Notes under the pieces: model-generated
The model's database searches: none
The model's input: the letters and a program-made list of their open reading frames with translations, nothing else
Told to the model about the DNA's origin: nothing
Shown: piece after piece, positions 32,826 through 39,648 of the stretch
How the letters are laid out: the number at the start of each line of letters is the position of its first letter
Position numbering within the stretch: position 1 is the stretch's first letter
Position numbers and translations under genes: made by a program
Assembly: GCF_000815105.2 (NCBI RefSeq)
Contig: NZ_CP010310.2
Span: forward strand, 1 to 64,000
Length of the DNA stretch: 64,000 nucleotides
DNA from: Pandoraea pulmonicola
GTDB lineage: Bacteria; Pseudomonadota; Gammaproteobacteria; Burkholderiales; Burkholderiaceae
Direction of reading: 5' to 3'

Positions 32826-33012
32826 ATGACTGACCTTCTCCCTCTGAAGTATCCCACTGTAAAGTTAGTGGCAAGGCCGCGGGAGAAACCTTGTCATGAA
32901 GAAGTCGCGGTTCAGCGAAGAGCAGATTATCGGGGTGTTGAAGGAAGCCGATGCCGGCATGAAGATCGCAGACCTGTGTCGCAAGCACGGCATATCGGAT
33001 ACGACGTTCCCC
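32826..33012 (+). mobile_element. IS3-family left end and orfA fragment
   Basis: The left terminus (TGACCTTCTCCCTCTGAAG) is followed by the first 38 codons of an IS3 orfA, starting at ATG 32896 (SRFSEEQIIGVLKEADAGMK), an HTH transposase start. The match breaks at about 33010, exactly where the azoreductase gene ends, so a deletion joined the two. Confidence 0.8.
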
Positions 33013-33636
33013 CTACCAAAACAACCTCTGCACCGTCCTGATATGCGGAGCAAGAAACTCCGCCGGATCGACTTGCCGAGTGAACACGCCTACTGCGCCG
33101 TCCGCGATTACGAAACGCAAGTCCTCCATACCCAGAAAGCGGAACAGCACGCGTAGCCACGGCGTGAGGAAGTTCAGCTGTGCCTGCGCCTCGTCCGGCC
33201 CATAGACGGCACCCGCTGCGATGATAAAGGTCGCGCGGCGCTCGCCGAGCAATCCGCGCGTGCCGGAAAGCGTCGATTTAATCGTCTCCTCATGTCTCAC
33301 GATGTGGTCCGCCCACAGCTTGAAGCGCGCAGACGGTCCCCAGTTGTGCATCGGCATGCCGATCACGTATTCGTCGGCACTGCGAAGTTCTGATGTAAAC
33401 GTCGTCGACAGCGCCAGCCGCTCGTTCTGTGCCTCGGTTCGCTCTGCCTGTGGCGTAAAGTTCGCCGCAATCCACTCCGCGTCGATCGGCGGCATATCGA
33501 CGCGACATAGATCGCGCACCATTACCCGGCCATCCGGATGCGCGCGCTGCCAGTTGCGCGTATATTCCCGCGTCAGCTGACGCGAAAGGGACGCCTCGCC
33601 CATCGGGCTGGAATCGATTTGCAACAACGTGACCAT
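33013..33636 (-). CDS. FMN-dependent NADH-azoreductase family protein
   Basis: The 207-residue flavodoxin-fold protein belongs to the AzoR / NAD(P)H quinone reductase family, which reduces azo dyes and quinones with NADH. The N-terminus LLQIDSSPMGEASLSRQL is the flavin-binding start, and GMPMHNWGPSARFKLWADHI matches the conserved central motif. The ATG at 33636 has an AGGAG site seven bases upstream; the frame is open further upstream but lacks a site. It is divergent from an ArsR-type regulator that probably controls it. Its last codons sit on the junction with an IS3 remnant, but the length is normal for the family. Confidence 0.88.
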   Translation of the reverse strand: MVTLLQIDSSPMGEASLSRQLTREYTRNWQRAHPDGRVMVRDLCRVDMPPIDAEWIAANFTPQAERTEAQNERLALSTTFTSELRSADEYVIGMPMHNWGPSARFKLWADHIVRHEETIKSTLSGTRGLLGERRATFIIAAGAVYGPDEAQAQLNFLTPWLRVLFRFLGMEDLRFVIADGAVGVFTRQVDPAEFLAPHIRTVQRLFW

Positions 33637-33728
33637 TGGGCTTCTCCTGTTAGAATCGGCCCAATAATATTCTACCGATCGGTTGATGGTCAACTTTTTG
33701 GTTGAATATAATTTCTCACCATCGCCCT

Positions 33729-34085
33729 ATGAATCCAAACGATCGCTCTGATGATCGCTTAAACGCGATATTCGGCGCCCTTGCCGACCCGACCCGGCGC
33801 TCGCTGCTTAGCCAGCTGCGCGAAAGCAGTCTGACCGTAAGCGAGTTGGCCGCGCCATACGACGTGAGCCTCAACGCGATCTCCAAGCACGTCAAGACGC
33901 TTGAGAAGGCTGGACTGATCCGCCGCGAGATCAGAGGCAGGGAGCATACGTGCCAACTTGACGCGTCAAATCTCGAGGAAGCGCGGAGGTGGCTCGATCA
34001 CTACACCGAGTTCTGGGGCGAGCGGCTGGAAGCGCTTGGCCAACATCTCGCCAGGAAACAGAAGCGCAAGTCGTCCCAGTCATGA
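33729..34085 (+). CDS. ArsR-family winged-helix regulator
   Basis: The 118-residue protein is an ArsR/SmtB-type repressor. ALADPTRRSLLSQL begins the DNA-binding domain, and YDVSLNAISKHVKTLEKAGL is the recognition helix region. It lacks the metal-site cysteines of classical ArsR proteins, which fits the subgroup that is paired with SRPBCC proteins. I preferred the ATG at 33729 to an upstream TTG at 33702. Its stop overlaps the next gene (ATGA), so the two are co-translated. It lies back to back with the azoreductase gene, the probable target. Confidence 0.88.
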   Translation: MNPNDRSDDRLNAIFGALADPTRRSLLSQLRESSLTVSELAAPYDVSLNAISKHVKTLEKAGLIRREIRGREHTCQLDASNLEEARRWLDHYTEFWGERLEALGQHLARKQKRKSSQS

Positions 34086-34531
34086 GCGGCGATGTCATCA
34101 CGGTCCGCTCGCTGTTGCACGCGTCTCGCGACGAGGTATTCGATGCGTGGCTCGATGCCGACAGCCTGTGCAGGTGGATGTTGCCCGGCACGATGAAGCA
34201 CTGCGAAGCCATATTGGACCCACAGGTAGGCGGACGTTTTCACATCCTCATGCGTTCCGAGCGCATCGAATACGTGCACTCCGGCGAGTACCGGGTGATC
34301 GATCGGCCGTCGAAGCTGGTTTTCACGTGGGTGTCGTCGTACATGAGCCGACAGGAAACGCTCGTCACGGTCGACCTGTTCGATCTTGACGGTTTGTGCG
34401 AACTCGTGCTGACCCACGAACGCGTGCCGAGCGAGCTTGCGCCGAAGGGTGTGGGGGCTGGGTGGCGGCGAATGCTGGATAAGCTGGACGCGTCGTTGCA
34501 GTCAACTCGCCGCAGCGTCGCGCGAACGTAG
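34082..34531 (+). CDS. SRPBCC (AHSA1-like) domain protein
   Basis: The 149-residue protein has the START/AHSA1 fold: LLHASRDEVFDAWLDADSL at the start, DPQVGGRFHILM in the middle, and GAGWRRMLDKLDASL near the end. Such proteins are commonly encoded directly after an ArsR-type regulator, as here with a four-base overlap. Ligand and function are unknown. Confidence 0.88.
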   Translation: MSGDVITVRSLLHASRDEVFDAWLDADSLCRWMLPGTMKHCEAILDPQVGGRFHILMRSERIEYVHSGEYRVIDRPSKLVFTWVSSYMSRQETLVTVDLFDLDGLCELVLTHERVPSELAPKGVGAGWRRMLDKLDASLQSTRRSVART

Positions 34532-34656
34532 ATGTCGACCGTGCTCCAACTGCAGTCGCGCGAGCCCGCCTGACTCAGATGCTTGACCGAGTGCACCGTT
34601 TGCGTCGACCCGAACAGTCATTGCAGAACAGCGTCGTGATGAAGCGCTTGCGCGGT

Positions 34657-36282
34657 TCACATCGGCTGCGCGGCATCCCTGCCGAGCCGCTCCTCGGCGC
34701 GTTTCGTCAGCGTGCCGTCTGCGCGAAGGTAAATTCTCAGCGCGCCAGCCGTGACGTCGTACTGCCTGGCCACGCCGTCACGCCCGCCCGCCTTTTCAAC
34801 CCCCTGCTTGCCTAGACGCTGCCACTCCCGCAACATCGCGAGGGTAATCTCCGCGCCCGGCGGATCGAGCCGGTCCTCGGCGAGCTTCGTCAGTGTGCCG
34901 TCCAGACGAAGGTAACGGTTCAGCGTGCCAACCGCAACGCCGTACTGCCTGGCCACGCCGTCGAGCCCGCCCGCCTTGGCAATCCCTTGTTTGCCGAGGC
35001 CTTGCCACTCCCGCAACATCTCGTCGGTGATTTCCGTGCCCGGCGGGTTGAGCCGATCCTCGGCGCGCCTCGTCAGCGTGCCGTCCGCACGAAGGTAGAT
35101 TTTCAACGCGCTAGCTGTGACGCCATACTGCCTGGCCACGCCGTCAAGCCCGCCCGCCTTGGCAATCCCCTGCCTGCCGAGGCCCTGCCACTCCCACAAC
35201 ATCTCTGGGGTGATTTCCCTGCCCGGCGGGTTGAATCGGTCCTCGGCGCGTTTCGTCAGCGTGCCGTCCGCATGAAGGTACATTCTCAGCGCGACAGATG
35301 TGACGCCGTACTGTCCGGCCACGCCGTCAAGCCCGCCCGCCTTCTCAATCCCTTGTCTGCCGAGGCCTTGCCACTCCCGCAACATTTCGTCGGTGATTTC
35401 CCTGCACGGTGGGTTGAGTCGGTCCTCAGCGCGTTTCGTCAGCGTGCCGTTTGCACGAAGGTAATTTCTCAGCGCGCTAGACGTGACGCCATACTGCCTG
35501 GCCAGGCCGTCAAGCCCGCCCGCCTTGGCAATCCCTTGTTTGCCGAGGCCTTGCCACTCCCGCAACATTTCAGGGGTGATTTCCGTGCCCGGCGGGTTGA
35601 GCCGGTCCTCGGCGTGCCTCGTCAGCGTGCCGTCCGAACAAAGGTAATTTTTCAGCGCGCTCAACGAGACACTGTACCGACCGGCCACGCCGTTAAGCCC
35701 GCCTGCCTGACTAATTCCCTCCTTACCGAGGCGCTGCCACTCCCGCAACATCTCGAGGGTGACCGTCGTTCTCCTGCGCTCCGTGCACGTTTCTTTGCGG
35801 ACGGTTTGGGCCGGCGGAGGCATTAAATCCGCGTCGCCACGACTGCCTGCGTCTTGCGTCGCCACGCGTTTTCGATCGCCGCCGCTGGCGTGCGTTTCCC
35901 AGGTTTGGGGTTGCAGCGATCGTTGGGCCGGGGACGCCGGCACGCCATGCATATCCAGCACCGCATCAAGTATCGCCGCCGTCGAGGGGCGGGATGGCTG
36001 TTGGAGCGGACTCGACAGCATGCCAGACACCACCCCGACATGCGGCGCTGGTATGCCTTGCATGTCCAGCAGCACGTCAAGTATTGCCGGTGTTGTCGGG
36101 GGAGGCAGATGTTCCAGCCAGATCGACGGCACGCCGAAGGATTCACCATTGGCCTGATACACCGCACGCACATTGGCGGCCAGCGTAGTTGGTGGCGGGG
36201 CGCTTTGTCGGGGCGATGCCGAGGTCGATGCAGTCACTGGGGACCGGGGGCACTGAGCCTCTGTGCCGGAAACGGGAAGCAT
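34657..36282 (-). CDS. Candidate secreted effector with six 61-residue HTH-like repeats
   Basis: A 541-residue protein. Residues 1-50 match the N-termini of the three genes at 57.7-61.9 kb (PVTASTS ... LAANVRAV), a disordered Ser/Pro/Thr-rich leader of the kind found in type III effectors. Two copies of an ILD-x2-LDM motif follow (66-75 and 104-111). Six tandem repeats of 61 residues fill 173-541, each with a pattern such as EWQGLGKQGIAKAGGLDG then a helix-turn-helix-like VT-x3-ALR-x-YLR-x-DGTLT and EDRLNPP. No NEL ligase domain is present, unlike two of its paralogues. The ATG at 36282 was chosen because it aligns with the other three starts; the frame opens to 36390. The target and role are unknown. 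Confidence 0.75.
   Translation of the reverse strand: MLPVSGTEAQCPRSPVTASTSASPRQSAPPPTTLAANVRAVYQANGESFGVPSIWLEHLPPPTTPAILDVLLDMQGIPAPHVGVVSGMLSSPLQQPSRPSTAAILDAVLDMHGVPASPAQRSLQPQTWETHASGGDRKRVATQDAGSRGDADLMPPPAQTVRKETCTERRRTTVTLEMLREWQRLGKEGISQAGGLNGVAGRYSVSLSALKNYLCSDGTLTRHAEDRLNPPGTEITPEMLREWQGLGKQGIAKAGGLDGLARQYGVTSSALRNYLRANGTLTKRAEDRLNPPCREITDEMLREWQGLGRQGIEKAGGLDGVAGQYGVTSVALRMYLHADGTLTKRAEDRFNPPGREITPEMLWEWQGLGRQGIAKAGGLDGVARQYGVTASALKIYLRADGTLTRRAEDRLNPPGTEITDEMLREWQGLGKQGIAKAGGLDGVARQYGVAVGTLNRYLRLDGTLTKLAEDRLDPPGAEITLAMLREWQRLGKQGVEKAGGRDGVARQYDVTAGALRIYLRADGTLTKRAEERLGRDAAQPM
34672..35766 (-). repeat. Six tandem 183-base coding repeats
   Basis: The repeat unit recurs with an exact 183-base period: the word ACTG before the central CCTGGCCACGCCGTC element starts at 34761, 34944, 35127, 35310 and 35493, and its equivalent lies at 35676. 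Copies are highly similar at DNA level, so unequal crossing-over could change the copy number. Confidence 0.9.
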
Positions 36283-36383
36283 AGCGTTGCCTGATTGAAA
36301 TTCCTGTGATATCGCGATGCACCTGCCATCGCCAGTCGGCCCATCGTGGGCGTCATTACTGTTGCACAAGCCCGCCATCGGCA

Positions 36384-36399
36384 CTTGCATGAATCGCTC
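36384..36399 (-). promoter_or_regulatory. Shared upstream motif of the repeat/NEL effector family
   Basis: On the minus strand the bases read GAGCGATTCATGCAAG, 102 bases before the start codon. The same 16-mer occurs before the gene starting at 61879 and a variant before the one at 59089. Similarity extends on both sides for about ten bases. It is a candidate promoter element or regulator site. Confidence 0.55.
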
Positions 36400-36439
36400 A
36401 CCGGGGTGGCAACGCCGTAGCCCCCGTCCGGTGCACTCC

Positions 36440-36604
36440 CGGCCGACCGGCCTTGTGCTCCGCCGAGCTTGCCCTCCCGGTCAGCCTTGATCCGGTCGGA
36501 AATCGACTGCGCCGGCACGCCCGGCGTGCCGGCCACCGCCGCTACGCTCAGGCCGGTCTTGATCAGTCGAACCGCTTCCAGCTTGAACAGCCTCTCCTCT
36601 GGCG
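36440..36604 (-). mobile_element. IS3-type orfA fragment
   Basis: One minus-strand frame encodes LFKLEAVRLIKTGLSVAAVA followed by GVPAQSISDRIKADREGKLG, which is an internal part of an IS3 orfA protein. No termini are seen. It cuts the 3' end of the neighbouring gene. Confidence 0.7.
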
Positions 36605-37258
36605 ATACGGTTTATTTCCTCCAACGACAATTGGAGAGTTTCCATAAGAAATGTCACGACATTCCAATACTTGGCAGATTCTTCAGTGTGCTCTCCGAAA
36701 TGCAGATAATAATTTTCCAACCACCACACATGTTCGTCCGCCGCCTTGCTCGCACCGATGTCCCGTACGTGACCACGGTATCCCTCCGCCGACGAACTAT
36801 GGTGGATAAATCGTTTTCCGGGAAGCGCCATGCACAGAGATTCATACATTCTCGTTTGCAGGATGCATTCGTGCCAAACTTCGTCAATATCCTGATTAAC
36901 TGCGATATAGGAAATTTCACCTTCCTTTAGACGAACGGACGCAAGAAATAGGAATTTGACGCACTCGTCAATGCGAACGTCCTGCTCAGCTCTGGTCAGG
37001 TGCGACAGCTTCTTGTGAAGATGACTTAAGAGTGAAGTTGGAGCAAGATCGCGAACGGCTTTGCAAGCAAGCATAGATACTCCTCGCGTGGCGGAAATAG
37101 AAAAGGCCGCATACTTAGCGGCCTCTATCATTAAATCTGCAATTTCAGTATGCTGAGCACCATCTGCAATATGCGTCCATACTTTTTTCGAGTTTTTCAA
37201 TCATTTCTTTTTCGGCTAGCATCAAACGAAGAGTCTTCAGGGAAATAACTTCGCTCAT
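36481..37258 (-). pseudogene. GRDP-like protein gene, frameshifted and 3'-truncated
   Basis: The main frame (from about 37200) encodes a protein with NQDIDEVWHECILQTRMYES, which has the D-x-D-x2-WH-x-H/C-x-L pattern of the glycine-rich-domain-protein-like (DUF1399) family. It ends after SLEEINRIA, where the frame runs into an IS3 fragment and becomes a meaningless Gly/Arg-rich tail. The only good ribosome site (GAGGTGAT) belongs to an ATG at 37258 in another frame. Skipping one A in the six-A run (37183-37188) joins the two frames smoothly. The alternative is a separate 37-residue gene plus a TTG-started gene. The region is AT-rich and looks acquired. Confidence 0.5.
37145..37258 (-). CDS. 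Possible 37-residue peptide ending in a CRWC motif
   Basis: An ATG with a strong GAGGTGAT site opens a 37-codon frame with a charged helix (LAEKEMIEKLEKSM) and the tail DAYCRWCSAY. It overlaps the GRDP-like frame. It may simply be the 5' end of that gene before a frameshift, or a small peptide in its own right. Peptide precursors with a charged leader and short cysteine core have this look, but no modifying enzyme is recognisable nearby. Confidence 0.3.
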   Translation of the reverse strand: MSEVISLKTLRLMLAEKEMIEKLEKSMDAYCRWCSAY

Positions 37259-37989
37259 ATATCACCTCATTATTTGGAAATAACTGCGTCGTCGAAATTG
37301 GTGGTCAAGAAAATATCCATTGTGATATTCCTTGCCATTTGAGGATTCCATTGTGGTAAGATTCTATTCCAATGATTTAATTTCAATTAAAATTAAATAA
37401 AGGAAATAATTCAAATCAAACCGATTTAATGATAGTCAAGCTCTCTGATGTTCGCCAATAGAAAAAGCAAATGCGAAATCATGGTCTTTAAAAATTCCCG
37501 ATCTTGTGTGCCTATCGAATGGCGGCATCAGCGATGCGCTGAACGTTTCGTATGCCGAATGAGCTCGTCAAGAACGGCGCCGTCGGCAACGTCCCGATAC
37601 GCCACCAGCGCCGCACGCACCTGTGCGGCAACGGGGAGATGTCGAACCCACGGTATACTTCGGCATTCCCCGAGGGACGCTTGGACCCGGTGCCGCAGTA
37701 ATTGGCGAAGCCGGCAACCCCGCCCAAGGGGAATCGCTACAGTGGCTCGCAGTGACGCCACAACTTTGCGACTCGGCGAAACCGCTGACGCAGCCGATCC
37801 GCCGTGGAATCGGAGTTGCAGCCGAAGTCATGAGAAAAGCAGGACGGGAACCGAAAAGGCCTTTGATTTTTCAGGCCTTTTTTCGTATCCAGAGATCAAA
37901 ACAGCCCCACTTGAACAAGGCATGAAAATCACGCGGTCGTCTGGGGCGTGGCACCGCGTGATGTGTATTAGCTCTTAAGGAAAACAACT
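37259..37989. other. 730-base region before lysP without a supported gene
   Basis: Bases 37259-37450 are very AT-rich and probably hold the promoter of the minus-strand frameshifted gene. Bases 37510-37830 are GC-rich with open frames in several phases and no convincing protein. A minus-strand stretch near 37530-37650 (VRAALVAYRDVADGAVLDEL) could be the decayed end of a gene. A terminator-like hairpin and then the lysP promoter occupy the rest. Confidence 0.45.
37854..37883 (+). terminator. Hairpin terminator upstream of lysP
   Basis: AAAAGGCCT and AGGCCTTTTTT form a perfect stem around a ten-base loop, with a T run on the right. It also carries A residues on the left, so it could work in either direction. 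Confidence 0.75.
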
Positions 37990-39549
37990 TTGGCACTATC
38001 GGAACACGACCAACACCCCGAGGGCGGAAAAGCCGGGGCATCGGCCCCGTCCGAATTGCGCCGTGCGCTGTCGGCGCGACACCTGACGATGATTGCGGTG
38101 GGCGGGTCCATCGGAACGGGCCTGTTCGTGGCCTCCGGCGCCACCATCGCCCAAGCGGGACCGGGCGGTGCGCTGCTCGGTTACGTGCTGATCGGCCTCA
38201 TGGTCTATTTCCTGATGACCAGCCTTGGCGAGCTGGCTGCCGCGATGCCCGTGTCCGGCTCCTTCTCCACCTACGGCGCGCGCTACGTCGACGAAGGCTT
38301 CGGCTTCGCGCTGGGCTGGAACTACTGGTACAACTGGGCCGTCACCGTGGCGGTGGATCTCGTCGCCGCGCAGCTCGTCATGGCGTACTGGTTCCCGGAC
38401 GTGCCCGGCGTCTATTGGAGCGCCCTCTTCCTCGCCATCACCTTCGGGCTCAACGCGCTATCCGCACGCGGTTTCGGCGAAGCCGAATTCTGGTTTGCGC
38501 TGATCAAGGTGATCGCGGTGCTTGCCTTCGTCGCGATGGGGGTGATGATGCTGTTGGGCATCATCCGCGGCGGCGAAGGTGGCGGCGCAGCCAACTGGAC
38601 GATAGGCGACGCGCCGTTCGCAGGCGGTTTCGCCGCCCTGATCGGCGTGGCGATGGTGGTCGGCTTCTCGTTCCAGGGCACCGAACTCATCGGCATCGCC
38701 GCGGGCGAATCCAAGGATCCGGCGCGCAACGTGCCGCGTGCCGTACGTCAGGTGTTTTGGCGCATCCTGCTGTTCTACGTGATGGCGATTCTCGTCATCG
38801 GCCTGCTGATTCCTTACACCGATCCCCACCTGCTGCGCAACGAAGTCACCGACGTGAGCGTCAGCCCGTTCGCCCTGATCTTCGAGCGCGCGGGACTGTT
38901 GGGGGCGGCGTCGGTCATGAACGCGGTGGTGCTCACCTCCGTGCTCTCGGCAGGCAACTCGGGCATGTACGCGGCGACACGCATGCTCTACAGCCTCGCT
39001 CGCGACGGCAAGGCGCCACAGTTCTTCGGTCGCGTCTCGCGCAACGGCGTGCCGCTGCGGGCGCTGCTCGCCACGGCTGCCGTCGCGGCGCTGTGCTTCT
39101 TCACCTTCGTGTTCAGCCCCAACGCTGTCTACATCTGGCTGCTCAACACGTCCGGCATGACGGGCTTCATCGCGTGGCTCGGCATCGCGATCAGTCACTA
39201 CCGGTTCCGTCGCGGCTATCTCAAGCAGGGTCATGACGTGTCGAGCCTGCCGTACGTGTCGCCTTTCTTCCCGTTCGGCCCGATCTTCGCCTTCGTGCTG
39301 TGCCTGGTCATCACCCTTGGCCAGAACTACGAGGCGTTCCTGCAGGACAGGATCGATTGGGGCGGCGTGGTCGCGACTTACATCGGCATCCCGCTGTTCC
39401 TGCTGATCTGGGCGGGCTACCGGCTGGTGCGCGGATCGCGCTTCGTGAAATATGGGGAGATGACCTTCCCGTTCGCACGACCGCATTCGCGGGCCGAAAT
39501 CCAGACATCCGGAACCGCGATCGAGAGACTGCAAAGCGAAGGCCAGTAA
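37990..39549 (+). CDS. lysP: Lysine-specific permease LysP
   Basis: The 519-residue inner-membrane transporter belongs to the amino acid transporter branch of the APC superfamily, with about 12 transmembrane helices. It aligns almost throughout with E. coli LysP from memory: RHLTMIAVGGSIGTGLFVAS at the start, WNYWYNWAVTVAVDLVAAQL near residue 112, GFSFQGTELIGIAAGESKDP near residue 222 and NTSGMTGFIAWLGIAISHYR near residue 385. The start is a TTG preceded by AAGGAAAACAAC; no better ATG exists. It is a single-gene unit closed by a strong terminator. In E. coli the protein also acts as a lysine sensor for CadC; no CadC is in view. Confidence 0.92.
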   Translation: MALSEHDQHPEGGKAGASAPSELRRALSARHLTMIAVGGSIGTGLFVASGATIAQAGPGGALLGYVLIGLMVYFLMTSLGELAAAMPVSGSFSTYGARYVDEGFGFALGWNYWYNWAVTVAVDLVAAQLVMAYWFPDVPGVYWSALFLAITFGLNALSARGFGEAEFWFALIKVIAVLAFVAMGVMMLLGIIRGGEGGGAANWTIGDAPFAGGFAALIGVAMVVGFSFQGTELIGIAAGESKDPARNVPRAVRQVFWRILLFYVMAILVIGLLIPYTDPHLLRNEVTDVSVSPFALIFERAGLLGAASVMNAVVLTSVLSAGNSGMYAATRMLYSLARDGKAPQFFGRVSRNGVPLRALLATAAVAALCFFTFVFSPNAVYIWLLNTSGMTGFIAWLGIAISHYRFRRGYLKQGHDVSSLPYVSPFFPFGPIFAFVLCLVITLGQNYEAFLQDRIDWGGVVATYIGIPLFLLIWAGYRLVRGSRFVKYGEMTFPFARPHSRAEIQTSGTAIERLQSEGQ

Positions 39550-39562
39550 TCGCGTCGGCCAC

Positions 39563-39600
39563 AACAAAGCCCCATAAGCGTCCGCCTATGGGGCTTTGTT
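39563..39600 (+). terminator. Bidirectional terminator between lysP and the autotransporter
   Basis: AACAAAGCCCCATA pairs with TATGGGGCTTTGTT around a ten-base loop. It serves convergent transcription from lysP and the minus-strand autotransporter gene. Confidence 0.85.
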
Positions 39601-39648
39601 CCATCGAGGGGCGACGAGCTTCCATTCCGCCGCGGCACCTTCGTCAGG

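Noticed and set aside
34672..35766. CRISPR array
   Set aside because: The 183-base repeats are coding, contiguous and in frame, with no spacers.
34672..35766. TAL-effector-type repeats
   Set aside because: TAL repeats are 33-35 residues with a di-residue at 12-13. These units are 61 residues with a different, HTH-like pattern.
37448..37978. A 176-residue plus-strand frame before lysP
   Set aside because: It is rich in Arg, Ser, Cys and Thr without family pattern, crosses a terminator hairpin, and overlaps other open frames of equal quality.
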